Shown here one piece after another: positions 11,693-24,812 of a stretch of 64,000 nt of DNA (the first letter of the stretch is position 1; every line of letters starts with the position of its first letter). The notes under the pieces were generated by a model. That model was not told the origin of the DNA, did not search any database, and saw only the letters and a list, made by a program, of their open reading frames with translations. Both the position numbers and the translations under genes were made by a program. The DNA comes from Ecdyonurus torrentis (taxonomy: Eukaryota; Arthropoda; Insecta; Ephemeroptera; Heptageniidae), in NCBI GenBank assembly GCA_949318235.1, contig OX439134.1, positions 23,116,162 to 23,180,161 of the forward strand. Reading direction: 5' to 3'.

Positions 11693-12037
11693 ACCGCCTT
11701 TCCATCACTTCCGCGTCTATTTCATCGTACTTTGTGTCATTTGTAGAACGTAGAAACGTAAGCAGATGCGATTCAAAATATAATTTTAAGTCAGCCTCAA
11801 AACGGTTGCCCCTTTATTATAATTATTTGAATTTTACGTTTTTGATTAATTTTTTGTAGGCGTACTTTCTGATTTTTGCATAATTTTTTTTTCCAACGAT
11901 ACATTTGCATTGTTGAAGTTTGTTTATGCAAAATTCAATATATGTGAATCCAGCTTATGAGAGCTAAAAGTTATTTTGTGAAAACATGCAAATATTGTGA
12001 TTCCTTCATGCAGCAATACGTAAAGTTTTACACTTGA

Positions 12038-12366
12038 AAGGAATAGACCATTGAAAAACATTAGCATTTATATCACAAAACACTTGATGGGATTTACATA
12101 TAACATTAGTTTGTCTCAAAACCCAGCTGTAACACTGTAGTAGTAATCAGAAATTTCGATTTTTGCTACCCGCGCAACATTTTCATACTAATTTTTGCAT
12201 GTTTCTGACGTCATTAACATGAATTTTCACGCAAATTGCATACTTTACAGTAATTTCACGTTCTCTCGTGGGGCTACACTAACATTCTGGTAAAAATTGT
12301 ATCAGTTTTGAAGATCCCATTTTGTGTTTATTCATTAAAAAGCATTGTTTTATGTGGTCTATGGCT
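12038..12366 (+). mobile_element. Family A TTAA element, copy 4
   Basis: The left flank is TTGA, a decayed TTAA (12034-12037). The right flank is TTAA at 12367-12370. It ends GTGGTCTATGGCT. TGACGTCA lies at 12206-12213. Confidence 0.85.
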
Positions 12367-12934
12367 TTAAGTGGTATTGTAGTTTTTAACTACCTGTTCC
12401 AAATTCAAGTATACCTATTGCAAAATACAAGATTCATGTACCTGCCATAGGTATAGTAATTTATTTCAGTGTAATTATATATTTTGTATAATACGTCACA
12501 TTTTTTTTTTAATTAACATTGGTGATGACGTCACAAACCTACATTAATTTACAACTAAATAAAAAAAAATTGAAAAAGTCGTCACTTCAAGTTAGATGAC
12601 GCTTTTTTTTTTTTTTTTTTTGTAATTAAAAATCTAAATGAAAAGTGTGGAGGAAAAATGTAAACAAAGAAATTCTTTTGTATGCTAATTAAAATTTATT
12701 TAGCCACATTTTTATATTGTAATTAGTAGATTTCCTCTTCAAACAAAAGGTATTATAATATAGACTTATGATAATAATAATGGGCTTAGCAGCAGCAGCA
12801 GTAGCAGCATATTGATTTAGTTGTTCAGTAATGGGTTATATACACCACGCTCGCGACCTATACTATTATAATACTCATTAATTTTAATAGATAATTAAAA
12901 CTCTGCTGCTTTATTATTATTATTGTAAACTTGG
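12367..12934. other. Spacer with homopolymers
   Basis: Poly-T near 12603-12621, TGACGTCA at 12526-12533 outside any recognised family, and a short CAG/GCA run near 12790. No gene is seen. Confidence 0.45.

Positions 12935-12962
<28 letters not shown>
12935..12962. repeat. (TA)n microsatellite
   Basis: About 14 TA units. Confidence 0.95.
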
Positions 12963-12966
<4 letters not shown>

Positions 12967-13578
12967 CAGGGGTTTCTCATTATGTATATGAAGCTGCGTG
13001 CTTCGAGCTGCAAGCAAGCTTCGTATTTTGTCTCTTCACAACAAGAGAGAGAGATAGAGAGATCACTGTGAACTTTCTACTCCGGGCTACTGCTGCTGCT
13101 GCATGCTTTGGAACACAAATATGCCCCAGGATCTACCTCGCTCTTTTAAATAACAGAGAGAGAGAGAGAGCTTTGTTTTGTTGTACTGTCACCATTTTTT
13201 GTATTTTCATTTTTTTTTGCGTCGAAATTTTTCTATTGTTATCATTTTTATGTATACGTTCTCTCTCTCTCTCTCTCTTGATATTAATATTAATGTACAG
13301 TCTAAGGTATATAAAATAAATATGCCATAGTGTGTAAATAAAGCTGATACTAAAAATGAAACACCAGATTTTGTAATAACATTTTAAAGTTTATTTTCAA
13401 AATTCAATGATGTACATTTTCTAATTATGTTCTTTCATAATGACGAGAATTTTAATTTGGATATCATGTCAAGCTTGTAAATTGTCATGCTGAGTATTTT
13501 TGTGTGCTTCATTTTTTATGACAAACTATTAAAGAGAAAAAAGTAATGAATCCTTATTATTGCTTCGTTTAGTACTTT

Positions 13579-13914
13579 AGGCATAGACAACATGAAAACA
13601 TTAGCATTTACATCACAAAACACTTGATGGGACGTACATAAATAACATTAATTAGTCGCAAAACCTAACTGTAACGCCGTAGCAGTGAACACAAAGTTTC
13701 GATTTATGCAACCCGCACAACATTTTCATACTAATTTTTGCCTGTTTCTGACGTCATAAGCAGAAATATATAAGGAAATTGCATACTTTACAGTTATTTC
13801 ACGCTCTCTTGTGGGGCCACATTTACATTCTGGTAAAAATTATCATCATTTTTATAGATCCAATTTTGTGTTTAATGATTAAAAAAAACTTGATGTTTCA
13901 TGTTTTCTATGCCT
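13579..13914 (+). mobile_element. Family A TTAA element, copy 5
   Basis: It runs from AGGCATAGACAACATG to TTTTCTATGCCT followed by TTAA (13915-13918). TGACGTCA lies at 13749-13756. The left TTAA is reduced to TTA. Confidence 0.85.
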
Positions 13915-13937
13915 TTAATAAGAATTAACGGTCGTTC

Positions 13938-13940
13938 AAA

Positions 13941-13990
<50 letters not shown>
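13938..13990. repeat. Poly-A/(TA)n tract
   Basis: An A run followed by about 20 TA units, immediately 3' of family A copy 5. Confidence 0.95.
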
Positions 13991-14638
<648 letters not shown>

Positions 14639-14729
14639 GTAGCATAATAGTTAACATGTTCAACATAATAATAATAAACATTACTTTAAAAAATAATACT
14701 AAAGTAATAAATACATTTCAGAAATAAAA

Positions 14730-14815
14730 TATCTCAAAACCACGTTGAGCAATTGTCATTCATTGCTCCAGTATGGCGTTGAAAGTGTCTTCAGTATGAC
14801 GTCATGCGTATATAA
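14730..14815 (+). mobile_element. Family D fragment, copy 4 (3' part)
   Basis: Only the last third is clear: TGAGCAATTGTCATTCATTG, TCCAGTATGGCGTTGAA and TATGACGTCATGCGTATA. TGACGTCA lies at 14797-14804. Confidence 0.7.
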
Positions 14816-15001
14816 CCATATGGAGTGTAATGTACACACAAGGGGTTAGAAAATGTCCTCCCCGCCACACACACACGACATGGAGATAACGAGATATTAT
14901 ATATGTACTGCACAAAGTTGGAATGACGGAGACACAAAGTCAAAGCGACATTACTTACATGAAACTTAATGATGTAATTCATAATTCACGACGCACTAAC
15001 T

Positions 15002-15003
<2 letters not shown>

Positions 15004-15094
<91 letters not shown>
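15004..15094. repeat. (CT)n microsatellite
   Basis: About 45 uninterrupted CT units. Confidence 0.98.
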
Positions 15095-15097
<3 letters not shown>

Positions 15098-15431
15098 TCC
15101 TAGGCTGTCTCTTTGTGACGCGTGCTCAAAAATTTACATTTTCCTCTCCAAACTGAAATATCAAAAGATCCTTGCCTGCCTGCCTGGTTGCTTGCTTGCG
15201 TACTTCAATGTATTTTTTTTCTTCTTTTGTTCGAAAGAAGCAATTTTTTTATACATACGTCACTCGAGGCAGAGCTGGCTTCAACTTTTGCTTGCTTGCA
15301 GGCTTTGCACTGATTGTACAGCCAAATTTAACGTTGCTTAACCTCCTCTCTTTTATCATGTATGTACTTGCATTAATAATCTACTACCAGCCATATAAAA
15401 TAGAACACGGAAACATTATTATTTAGTATTT
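15095..15431. other. Spacer, nothing recognised
   Basis: No known gene or repeat family was recognised. TGCC/TTGC tetranucleotide words occur near 15173-15200. Short open frames here look like chance. Confidence 0.4.
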
Positions 15432-15591
15432 AGGCTGAATGCATTCATGTTAAAGTCGACGCCATGTTCGAACACTCATTAACATGGGTGGCATAGATAA
15501 ACGAAGTTTTTCCTATGCTGAGCAATGTTATTTATTACTCCAGTATGGCGTCCAATTGCATTAAAAATAACGTAATGTGGATACTCTCGAT
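15432..15591 (+). mobile_element. Family D element, copy 5, internally deleted
   Basis: The start TAGGCTGAATGCATTCATG and GTCGACGCCATGTTCGA jump directly to AACGAAGTTTTTCCTATGCT and the terminal block. The middle, including the TTTTGCCAGTTTAAAAA landmark, is missing. The CRE position reads AATAACGTAATG here. Confidence 0.75.
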
Positions 15592-16084
15592 ACGTCAAAT
15601 GTATAACTGATTGTAAGAGTTGAGGGAAAAAAAAAACTGAAAAGGAACCGCGGAAGGGGGGAAATTTTTCAAAAAGTTAGAACTTTTTTATCTTTGCATT
15701 TTTGCATTTTTTTTTTTTTTTTGTTTTTTTTTTAGAAGTTGTCAGGATAGCCGATGACACTGCGATATAAAAATTCTTGTTATAAAATTAGTTCTATCAT
15801 GATCCCGCAATTATATATTTATATATAATATTATGTTAATATATTTACCAATTTTTCTATAATGGTACATTTTCATGTCATTTATTTTGTGAATATAGTG
15901 AGAAATATAAATTGTGCGAGCGAGTGAACATTATTCCTGTATATAATATTATACTTTTAATTTAATTTACAATAATATAAACACGTTATAATAAATGTAT
16001 TATAGTAATTAATATCGTTTTTAATTAAAAATCTTCTACAGGCAGCAGTTTAAGTCTAGGTGAAAACTCGCTTCGTTTATTTAA
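15592..16084. other. AT-rich spacer with poly-T
   Basis: Poly-T tracts lie near 15709-15734. No gene is seen. Confidence 0.45.
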
Positions 16085-16418
16085 AGCCATAGACCGCATA
16101 AAACAACATGTGCTTTTTAATGAATAAACACGAAATGGGATCTTTAAAACTGATGACAATTTTTACCAGAATGTTAATGTAGCCCCACGAGAGAGCGTAA
16201 ATATACTGTAAAGTATGCAATTTGCGTGAAAATTCATGTTTATGACGTCAGAAACATGCAAAAATGTGTATGAAAAAGTTGTGCGGGTTGCATAAATCGA
16301 ATTTTCTAATCTCTGCTACGGGGCTACAGTTGGGTTTTGAGACAAACTAATGTTATTTTTGTAAATCCCATCAAGTGTTTTGTGATATAAATGCTTATGT
16401 TTTTCTCCGGTCTATTCC
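16085..16418 (-). mobile_element. Family A TTAA element, copy 6
   Basis: TTAA flanks at 16081-16084 and 16419-16422. It runs AGCCATAGACCGCAT to CCGGTCTATTCCT. TGACGTCA lies at 16243-16250. Confidence 0.88.
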
Positions 16419-16644
16419 TTTAATGATTCTTTTATTATCATTTCTTTATATATACCTTTATGAACCTTTTTTTTTTTTTTTTAGTAAGTGTGAAAATTGT
16501 TCAGTTAGTTTTCACGAATATAGGATTATTAACTACTGTATCGTATAATTAAAAATACTTTTAAAGTATAAAGCGAAACAGAACTTTTTGTCTTAAGTTA
16601 ACCATTAATTAACAATTTCATGTGGCAGACACAAACTTTGTTAC

Positions 16645-16799
16645 GGTTTACGCGCGCCTAAAACAAGCGAGCTGTGACGTCAGGGGCATTTTGAGAATGG
16701 AATATAAATTAGAAATCAATGACTTCGGTCAAATCAATGTTGATTTTCAGGTTTATTAGGATATTACACAACTTTTTTGTTCAAGGTGTTCTACGCCTT
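16645..16799. mobile_element. Family B right half, copy 1
   Basis: It starts near the family axis (TTTACGCGCGCC, AACAAGCGAGCTGTGACGTCA) and ends TTCAAGGTGTTCTACGCCTT. The left arm is absent. TGACGTCA lies at 16675-16682. Confidence 0.8.
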
Positions 16800-17580
16800 C
16801 AAGTTAATAAATTTTGAGATGTACATATATGCTGTGTAAAAATGTCCTAACTGCAATGCTTATTATTTACTGCTGTTCTTGTACCGAGAGCACATAAAAT
16901 ATCAGATGTATAACATCTATCTTACAACAAGAGAAAACTGTGTACTAAAACATATGTAGTGCGAGCGGTGGGAAAATACATTTCTACACTTGAGCAAAAG
17001 TAAACAAGTTACAATTATGCATGCCAATTTTCAGTGAAATTTCTTCATTTGCTAGAATGCATAATTACGTTAAGTAGCATTAACAATATGTTATTGTATA
17101 ACAATTTGTCTAGTTTGATTTAGCAAGCTGCCATGTTTTATAAGTGATGCTATACATGAGTGTTGTTATATTTCTTGTTTCAATATGGCGTCGTAGCGCA
17201 AGAAGGAAGCACGGAAAGAAGAGAGAGAGAGAGAGTTTGTTTCCATACTATAAAGTATAAAATTGGTTTTCACAAAATCATCTTCTTCTTATGAATGATA
17301 ACATTACTTTCAAAAATTCATAACTGAACATAAAAAATACATAAAAATATAATTTATAAATTAAGTCTATAATTTGTCCTGTAGTTTCAGTGACTTGTTT
17401 TATGAACATAAATAAAATATAATTACAGTAGAAAAAATACATCAAAATACTTTTCAGGCTTTAAATTTAAATAAATTTAAAAAATGTAAAAAGAATTATA
17501 TAATAATATATATTTAAATTTTGATGTTTGCAAAGTATGATATTTTATTCATTTTATTTTTGTGACCAAAAGAAAGTAAG
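16800..17580. other. AT-rich spacer
   Basis: No gene was recognised. A possible D/E terminal scrap (ATATGGCGTCGTAGCGCAAG) lies near 17183-17202, followed by a short GA run at 17219-17234. Confidence 0.45.
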
Positions 17581-17597
17581 TTTTATTTACGTGTGTT

Positions 17598-17624
17598 TGA
17601 GAGAGAGAGAGAGAGAGAGAGAGA
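17598..17624. repeat. (GA)n microsatellite
   Basis: About 13 GA units. Confidence 0.95.
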
Positions 17625-17844
17625 TTATTTTATAGATATTATGTACATATATCTACGTGTAATAAATTATTCACGAAGTTTTGGTAGAAAATAAAATTGA
17701 AGCTACCTTGCAATGATATGCAAATACACATGTAACCGACTTGCAAAATATCAAATCTAACTTCTTCATTCAATTATACCTGCCTGCATGCGTGACGGCA
17801 ATTTAGCCGCTTTTATCGCGCTTCTCACTTTATGCAAATATTTA

Positions 17845-18146
<302 letters not shown>

Positions 18147-18199
18147 CTATATTATTTATATAAACGAAAAAAAAATTAAAATAAAAAAAAAAACGATAG

Positions 18200-18513
18200 G
18201 AGAAGCCAGCAAGGGCTAGTAAAGATAGTTCCGTAGCTCAGTAAAAACCTTGCTAGCACATATATAAACAAAACTGACACTATAGCAACTGCTAGCAAGA
18301 TTTTAACCTACACTCTGGCCAAAACAAGGTCGTTCCCGCCAAAAGCTGTATCCGTGGTGCTAAACCAATCAGGAAGCGTGTTATAAACCTACTAGCCAAT
18401 TACAGTTGACTTTACATAGTTAATTACACTGTATCCGCTCGAACTAGTATTGGGAGAAATGTACCTATGCATGGTACTATCTTTACTATGGTAAAGCCCT
18501 TGCTGGTTTCTAC
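18200..18513. mobile_element. Inverted-repeat element (family I)
   Basis: The left end has AAGCCAGCAAGGGC and TAGTAAAGATAGT. The right end, read in reverse complement, has AACCAGCAAGGGC and TAGTAAAGATAGT. Only the outer 35-40 bp is symmetric. No coding capacity is seen and no second copy was found in the window. Confidence 0.7.
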
Positions 18514-18550
18514 CTGCCGTATTCTTTCTAATCTATCATAATATACTTAA

Positions 18551-19317
18551 AGTAGTTTGAACGAGATTGTTAACAGCTGATTTTAAATTTATTTGAAGTT
18601 TGGCGCTCACTTGATTTTAATTTAATCATTAAAAACTTTGCAAGAATCAAGTCTCGATCCGCTGACCCTCGTCATGTAAAAGCAGCGCTCTACCAACTGT
18701 GCTGTCAAGGCACTAGTAAATAATCCAGCAAATCATATATATATTGCTTTTTGTAACTATTTTCTAATCAAACACTTTTCTCGCTTCTCAGTGCATATAT
18801 TAATTAATTATAATGAAGTAATACATATTAAGTACATTTACAAGAGTTTTATTAACGTTTATGAGCTCAATTGACGGTTATATGGTTTTCCCGCGATCGC
18901 CAAAAGAATAAGCAACTGCAGCGCCACTGAGATGACGACCGCATTCGGAACTATAATTGAATATCTTTCTCAATTTCAGCTCTTTTAGTCACAAAGTTCT
19001 CAGTGCGTTTCGAACCAAATTTTGATTAATGCTTTTAAAAGTTTCTTTGTTTATCAAAGAGCTTATTTATCTGTTTTTGAGTCCATTTAAATACACTTTC
19101 GCAGAAATATGAATGATCTACTGTGGAAGGAGCATGGCTTTTTCAGCCATTAACCAATGCTGTATGAGGAAAAATGCTCGACTTTGCGGCTATTTTTTTA
19201 TTTGCGTTTCGAACTAAATGTATTTTTTATTACATCAATAGGAGCATAGAGAAATAAGGAATCTACAGGTAACACTAAAACGGCGTTTAAATAATATCAA
19301 AACTCGTTCAAACTACT
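18551..19317. mobile_element. 767-bp TTAA element with tRNA-like insert
   Basis: TTAA flanks at 18547-18550 and 19318-19321. The inverted ends are AGTAGTTTGAACGAG and CTCGTTCAAACTACT. No transposase frame is seen. A tRNA-like sequence lies inside the left third on the minus strand. Confidence 0.8.
18640..18713 (-). tRNA. tRNA-like pseudogene or SINE head
   Basis: Read on the minus strand, CAGCACAGTTGGTAGAGCG matches the D-arm/A-box of a tRNA. It is followed by a loop containing TTTACAT (anticodon position TAC, valine-like) and a degraded B-box, GGATCGAGACTTG (compare GGTTCGANNCC). The anticodon and acceptor stems do not pair well, so it is unlikely to be a functional tRNA. A decayed tRNA copy or a tRNA-derived SINE promoter are the alternatives. 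Confidence 0.45.
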
Positions 19318-19321
19318 TTAA

Positions 19322-19826
19322 CCGTTATGGTTTATTTTACTTAATATCTCATCAAACTCATAATATATAAAAAGCTTCTTGGATATTCGTATATTTGTAC
19401 TGTGTCTCATCTACAATTTTCACATTTATGCATAGTATATTGTTGCCATAGACATACCTTTATGTCTATGATTGTTGCATTATAATTGCTCTTTTTTGTG
19501 TGCTTGCTTGACACACACACAATGGAAGTTTGCTAGCTTGGCTAAACTTGTACCACACAATATATATTCATACATACATTTTGAAGATTTTAAAATAATG
19601 ACAAAGAAAGTAGTGATCTATGTTACAATAGAAAAGTAAAGTTCTTTGTTTCAATTGTGCAGTAACCTGAGTGTCTTTTGTGATAAGTTTGGTGATTAAT
19701 ATGACTGTGACGTCACAGGCAGGCAGGCAGTGACTTCTGCAGGCAGAACTTTTGTCACAAATATTTTACTTTTAGCAAGCTTCAAAAGATTTTTCTAATT
19801 TTTGTCTTTTTAGCTTCGGGAGACAT

Positions 19827-19828
<2 letters not shown>
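19322..19828. other. Spacer, nothing recognised
   Basis: No gene is seen. TGACGTCA at 19708-19715, within TGTGACGTCACA, stands outside known families and is followed by a short GGCA run. Confidence 0.45.

Positions 19829-19882
<54 letters not shown>
19829..19882. repeat. (CT)n microsatellite
   Basis: About 27 CT units. Confidence 0.97.
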
Positions 19883-19888
<6 letters not shown>

Positions 19889-20949
19889 CTGGTAGCCTAG
19901 ACCGTGACTAATCACCCCCACCCCCTCGTCAGCAGTGACATTGCGCTGCACTTTTTTTTTTTTTTTTAATTACAACCCTCGCGGTGTTCATGACTCTTGT
20001 GTGGCTTTTCCTGTCCACCATCGTGTCAGCTTTACCATAATAATACTACAGTTAAAAATTATATTATTTCATCATTATCTATAAATTATATTAAACAATC
20101 GTGTGTCTTTAAAAAAAAAATCAGCTTTTTGTTCTATCATTGCTATCAGCTTATAGGCTATTATTCAAAGTAATTAAATTGAGTTATTTGCCCTGCTGAA
20201 AACTGAACGTATGCTGTACACCATAGTTACTTTGCTGAAGACTGAACGTATGCTGTATGTACATGCACCATGGTTACTTTGCACCATTCAAGCTCCTCGA
20301 TCTGCAATACATTGTACAACACAACAATATTATGATGTTGAAAAAAAAATTTCATTTTTCTATTATAAATAATATAATTTTTAGAGACAAACTAAAAAAT
20401 TATTTTAGTATTTTAACCACATTCAGAGTGTGATATTTAAATATTCGAGACCAGCTTTACATTTTTGTGTTATTTATTGTATTTTCAAAATCTAAATTGT
20501 TTTTTATATTATTAATATTAATATATTCAATGCATTAACACACAGACCTGTAGAGAAAAAATTACTATTATAACCAAAGATGGGGTTAAAATAATCATTT
20601 TTATACAAGTAAATAGTATACCATATTATATGTATAGTATATATAGGTTTATATACTGCATCAATATTTTAATAAAGTTTATTAAAATAATCTGTAGTGG
20701 GGAAACATACAACTTTACCTTGCACGTGAAATATATTGGAAATAGTCGATAAAGTGAAGCATCTCTGTCTCTCTCTTATTAGATGTGTTCCTATACTACT
20801 TATAGATAAAAACTTGTAAAAAATAATTTTTTTCCCCCACTTATAAAAAGTCAATTCAGCATAAATATAATCTAATATTATATATACATAAGCAAGCTGC
20901 TTAAAAAACGGAGTAAAAAAAAATTGTTTGACAAAAAGTACGTGCCTTG

Positions 20950-20951
<2 letters not shown>
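19883..20951. other. AT-rich spacer, nothing recognised
   Basis: No gene or repeat family was found. ACTGAACGTATGCTGTA occurs twice, at 20203 and 20241, as a small imperfect duplication. Confidence 0.45.

Positions 20952-21016
<65 letters not shown>
20952..21016. repeat. (CT)n microsatellite
   Basis: About 32 CT units. A short GA run follows at 21047-21062, leaving two arrays of opposite strand sense 30 bp apart. Confidence 0.97.
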
Positions 21017-21019
<3 letters not shown>

Positions 21020-21291
21020 CATTGCAGAGATGCTACTCCAGTGAAGTAGAGAGAGAGAGAGAGGCACACTTGCTGACGCGGCGTGGACTAGCCAAGGATG
21101 CTCGTCGATACACGCGAAATCAGCAATAATATTCACTGACACTCGAACTGCCTCGTTCTAAACAGCATTACTTGCTATTATTGTATCGTGAAGTGACGCT
21201 CTACAACACAAAATATAACTTTTTTTTTTTAATAGTCTGCGTGGCTTATAGCCCAGTTTTTTTTATAAGTGGACCTATGTTTTATATTGGC

Positions 21292-21293
<2 letters not shown>

Positions 21294-21386
<93 letters not shown>

Positions 21387-21398
21387 CTCGCTCTCTCG
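21294..21398. repeat. (CT)n microsatellite
   Basis: About 45 pure CT units followed by a CTCG-interrupted tail. Confidence 0.97.
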
Positions 21399-21438
21399 CA
21401 CGTGAAGTAGAGTGATGAGCGAACTACGTTTCCTTTAA

Positions 21439-21766
21439 AGCAATAGACCAGAGAAAAACATAAGCATTTATATCACAAAACACTTGATGGGAGTTACATA
21501 AATAACATTAATTGGTCTCAAAACACAAGCTGTATCAGTGATTCGAAAATTTCAATTTATGCAACCCGCACAACATTTTCATACTAATTTTTGCATGTTT
21601 CTTACGTTATAAACATGAATTTTCACGCAAGTTGCATACTTTACAGTTTTTTCACGCTCCCTCGTGGGGCTGCATTAACATTCTGGTAAAAATTGTCATC
21701 AGTTTTGAAGATCCCATTTCGTGTTTATTCATGAAAAAGCACGTGTTGTTTTATGTGGTCTATGGC
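21439..21766 (+). mobile_element. Family A TTAA element, copy 7
   Basis: Left TTAA at 21435-21438. The right flank is mutated to TCAA. It runs AGCAATAGACCAG to GTGGTCTATGGCT. The CRE position has decayed to CTTACGTTAT, unlike most copies. Confidence 0.82.
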
Positions 21767-21830
21767 TTCAACAAAGTTATTTTGCAGCACAGCAGAAGTA
21801 AGGTTACACTTCAAGGTCAAATAAAGTAGC

Positions 21831-22042
21831 AGGGAAATAATATTTAACGTAATTTATGCTACATTTATATCAGTAGCATAAACGATACACTAAATTAGAT
21901 GAACAACATAAATAATAATGCTGAAATATATAATAATTTGTGATATTGTAATATATAGTCAGTACTGCATAGATTATGCTGTATTGAACAAAGTGTGCTG
22001 AAAATGAGCTAGCATAAGTATTACCTATTTATTTTTGTGCTT
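21831..22042 (+). mobile_element. Family C element, copy 4
   Basis: GGAAATAATATTTAACGTAA, TTTATGCTACATTTATATCA, and later GAACAAAGTGTGCTGAAAAT and GAGCTAGCATAAGTATTAC. Boundaries are approximate. Confidence 0.6.
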
Positions 22043-22132
22043 GAGTAGACACAAAATCAGCAAAATATTTTGTTGTAGCAGTGAATAACTTTGCATGCTG
22101 TACAGTACAACACAATTTGTGATATTATTGTG

Positions 22133-22135
<3 letters not shown>

Positions 22136-22172
<37 letters not shown>

Positions 22173-22186
22173 CAATCAATCAATAC
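22136..22186. repeat. (CT)n followed by (AATC)n
   Basis: CT to 22168, then four AATC units. Confidence 0.95.
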
Positions 22187-22529
22187 AGGTAACATCATTA
22201 TAAAATAATTTTAACCAACTTTATATTCGAAACGTTTAAATTTCCAACTAACAAAGTTGGTAATATCTATAATATGTATAAGTTTCAAATCTAAAAAATG
22301 ACAGCAATTTGGCCAGTAATTACATTTAATTGCTATTCTGTACGTAATAATAAATTGAAACTTTGATTACTGGTGTCATTTATATCAATTAATTACTTAA
22401 TTTGTGACGTGACGTCATTTTTGTAAGTCTAATGATCAGTTTGGAAATCAATACGTGACTGCTGTCAGTTTAGAGAGAGAGAGAGAGAGAGTAATGCTCG
22501 CTCATTACTTTAGTTATACATGCTGGAGT

Positions 22530-22531
<2 letters not shown>

Positions 22532-22603
<72 letters not shown>
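22532..22603. repeat. (CT)n microsatellite
   Basis: About 36 CT units. A short GA array lies 40 bp upstream at 22473-22491. Confidence 0.97.
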
Positions 22604-22606
<3 letters not shown>

Positions 22607-23523
22607 CTATACATGTTGAAGTCGTCTCTCGCTCACTCAAGGACTGACTGTCAAGATTTTCTCGACAGTAAGGCTAATTGCAGCCTACTTGACTCTCAAA
22701 GATAATGATATCCCTCGATTCAATCATTATATATACAAAAAAGCGGCTTACTTACTCTTGTAGAAATGCAAGATGATTCCCCTCGCTCGCTAAGATAGAC
22801 GCTATAGTTAATTGCACAGAAGGCACAAAGCAGATATTATTTGTAATTAATTGCATTGTTGTGCTTCTTATTATTGTGATTGCCATCTTTGTCAGTATCT
22901 TACTTGATCTCATGTAAATACGACGTAATTCTGTATACGTATGAATGTTTATGTGTTCATATGGAGTGTAACTTACTATAGCGATAAAATATAATTACAA
23001 TTAACAACAAATTTCAATACACATGTGAATGCCTCACTATATTTACCATAGCTCACTGTATACATATTACATAAAAAGTTACATAACTACGTATAGTTGA
23101 CTCAGAGTGGAAGAGGAAATAAGAAGTCGACTTGCAAGTGATCGGGAGTGTTCTTGTGAGCGAGTGAGAGCTGTATTAGAGCAATTAGAGCACAAAATAC
23201 GTTACCTTAAAAGCTATTTTACTTTTCTATATTATATAATATGAGGAAATGAAGCTCCTAAATATCAAGCAAACTTGGCATTTCGCACAAACAATAATTG
23301 CTGCAGTTTTACAACTTTTTACCTTTTTTTAAATAATTATAAAATACTTTACAAGAAACTGGAAATTATTATGCTTAACGGAAACACTGTGTTGTTTCCT
23401 TGCTCAAAAAAAAATAATAACAATAATAAAAAACCTATTTGATTTGATTTAAAAAGCATTAGGCGACTTTATATTTTGTGGTTTTTGCAGCACAAAAGCC
23501 AGCAGCAAGGTTTTTGTTTGGCT

Positions 23524-23525
<2 letters not shown>
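22604..23525. other. Spacer with one protein-like short frame
   Basis: No repeat family was recognised. The frame at 23101-23244 is listed separately. Otherwise AT-rich. Confidence 0.4.
23101..23244 (+). CDS. Possible exon, unrecognised product (weak)
   Basis: A 47-codon frame between a TGA just upstream and a TGA at 23242-23244. It contains charged, helix-like wording (VEEEIRSRLASDRE, ERVRAVLEQLEHKIRYLK) with some heptad character. CAG at 23102-23104 could serve as a splice acceptor. No initiator, no neighbouring exon and no known domain were found. Chance is quite possible. Confidence 0.12.
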   Translation, partial: LRVEEEIRSRLASDRECSCERVRAVLEQLEHKIRYLKSYFTFLYYII

Positions 23526-23555
<30 letters not shown>

Positions 23556-23582
23556 CTTTTTTTTTTTTTTTCTTTTCTTTTC
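23526..23582. repeat. Poly-T tract
   Basis: About 55 bases, T with isolated C interruptions. Confidence 0.95.
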
Positions 23583-23661
23583 TAGGGCATTCATAGACAT
23601 ACACTTCGACGTTGTGTAAGCTTATTATAATATTTAGTAATTTTATCTGGCCTAATGCGCG

Positions 23662-23981
23662 TAAAGACGTAGAACACCTTGAACAAAATCCATGTCTAAT
23701 ATCCTAACATACCTAAATATCAACGTTAATTTGACTACTGTTATTGATTTCTAATTTATTTTGCACTCACAGAATGGCAGATGCGGGTTTGTGACGTCAC
23801 AGCTCTCTGGTCCACGCGAGCGAAAACAGGCGATCATGACGTCACAAACCCGCAGCTGTCATGTTGTGAATGTAAAATAAATTTTAAATCAATGACTCAG
23901 GTCAAATTAATATTGATATTTAGGTATGCTAGGATTGCTAGGATATTAGACATGTTTTTTGTTCTACGTGTTCTACACCTT
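23662..23981. mobile_element. Family B palindromic element, copy 2
   Basis: Full length: AAGACGTAGAACACCTTGAA to ACGTGTTCTACACCTT, with the two halves complementary. TGACGTCA on both sides of the axis at 23792-23799 and 23837-23844. Confidence 0.85.
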
Positions 23982-24294
23982 GGCGCGCTACACTAATCTC
24001 AGGTGGAGCGGGAAATTTTAAAAGTTCTCAAATTTACTATTCTTTAACATTGCAGAATCTTGCATGATTTTGGTATAATTTATTATTTAAATAAAATTAA
24101 ATAATTAATACATTGAGTTTTAAAACATTTACAATTTACAAGTAGTTTTTACGTGTTTTAAGATAATAATAATCATTTCCCTCACAAAACAAGCCTATAT
24201 ACTGAAAAATAATGTAAACAAAATAACGTAACATGGTAGTGTATTAACATGCAATGAAAATAGAAAGCTGAAGACGGGAATGATATCTGACAGC

Positions 24295-24295
<1 letters not shown>

Positions 24296-24339
<44 letters not shown>

Positions 24340-24350
24340 CCTCTCTCCCC
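24296..24350. repeat. (CT)n microsatellite
   Basis: A CT array with TT and CC interruptions in its 3' part. Confidence 0.95.
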
Positions 24351-24653
24351 TAGTTACATAATATGGTCTCTAACTTCGATCTTCAACTGCAAAACTTTTT
24401 TTTTCTCAAAATATCGATTTTTAAAAGCTAAAAAATTAGTAAAAAGTTTTGTGAAGTATTTCGTTTGAAATTTCAGCCGTGAAACTTAAAGAGTTTTGTA
24501 TGTGGTGGACTTGAGTGGCAGACAGGCAGGCAGGCAGGAAGTTTTGTGTCTTCGATATATATAATTGTTTTAATAACTGTATGCTATGTGTATCCTTGCC
24601 TTTCATCTTGCTATGCTTGTATATACATACTATGTCTATGTACATATGTTGCT

Positions 24654-24655
<2 letters not shown>

Positions 24656-24716
<61 letters not shown>
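24656..24716. repeat. (GA)n microsatellite
   Basis: About 30 GA units. Confidence 0.97.
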
Positions 24717-24717
<1 letters not shown>

Positions 24718-24812
24718 AATTAAATACTGTAACGTCAAATTTACAGTGAAAAAAGTACTTAAAAATTTTAGGTTTGTGTATAAGGAAAGAACCGCTTCCA
24801 TAAACATTATAC

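Noticed and set aside
12960..13319. 119-codon frame
   Set aside because: It crosses GA and CT runs and a GCT repeat. The remaining residues are low-complexity with no known motif.
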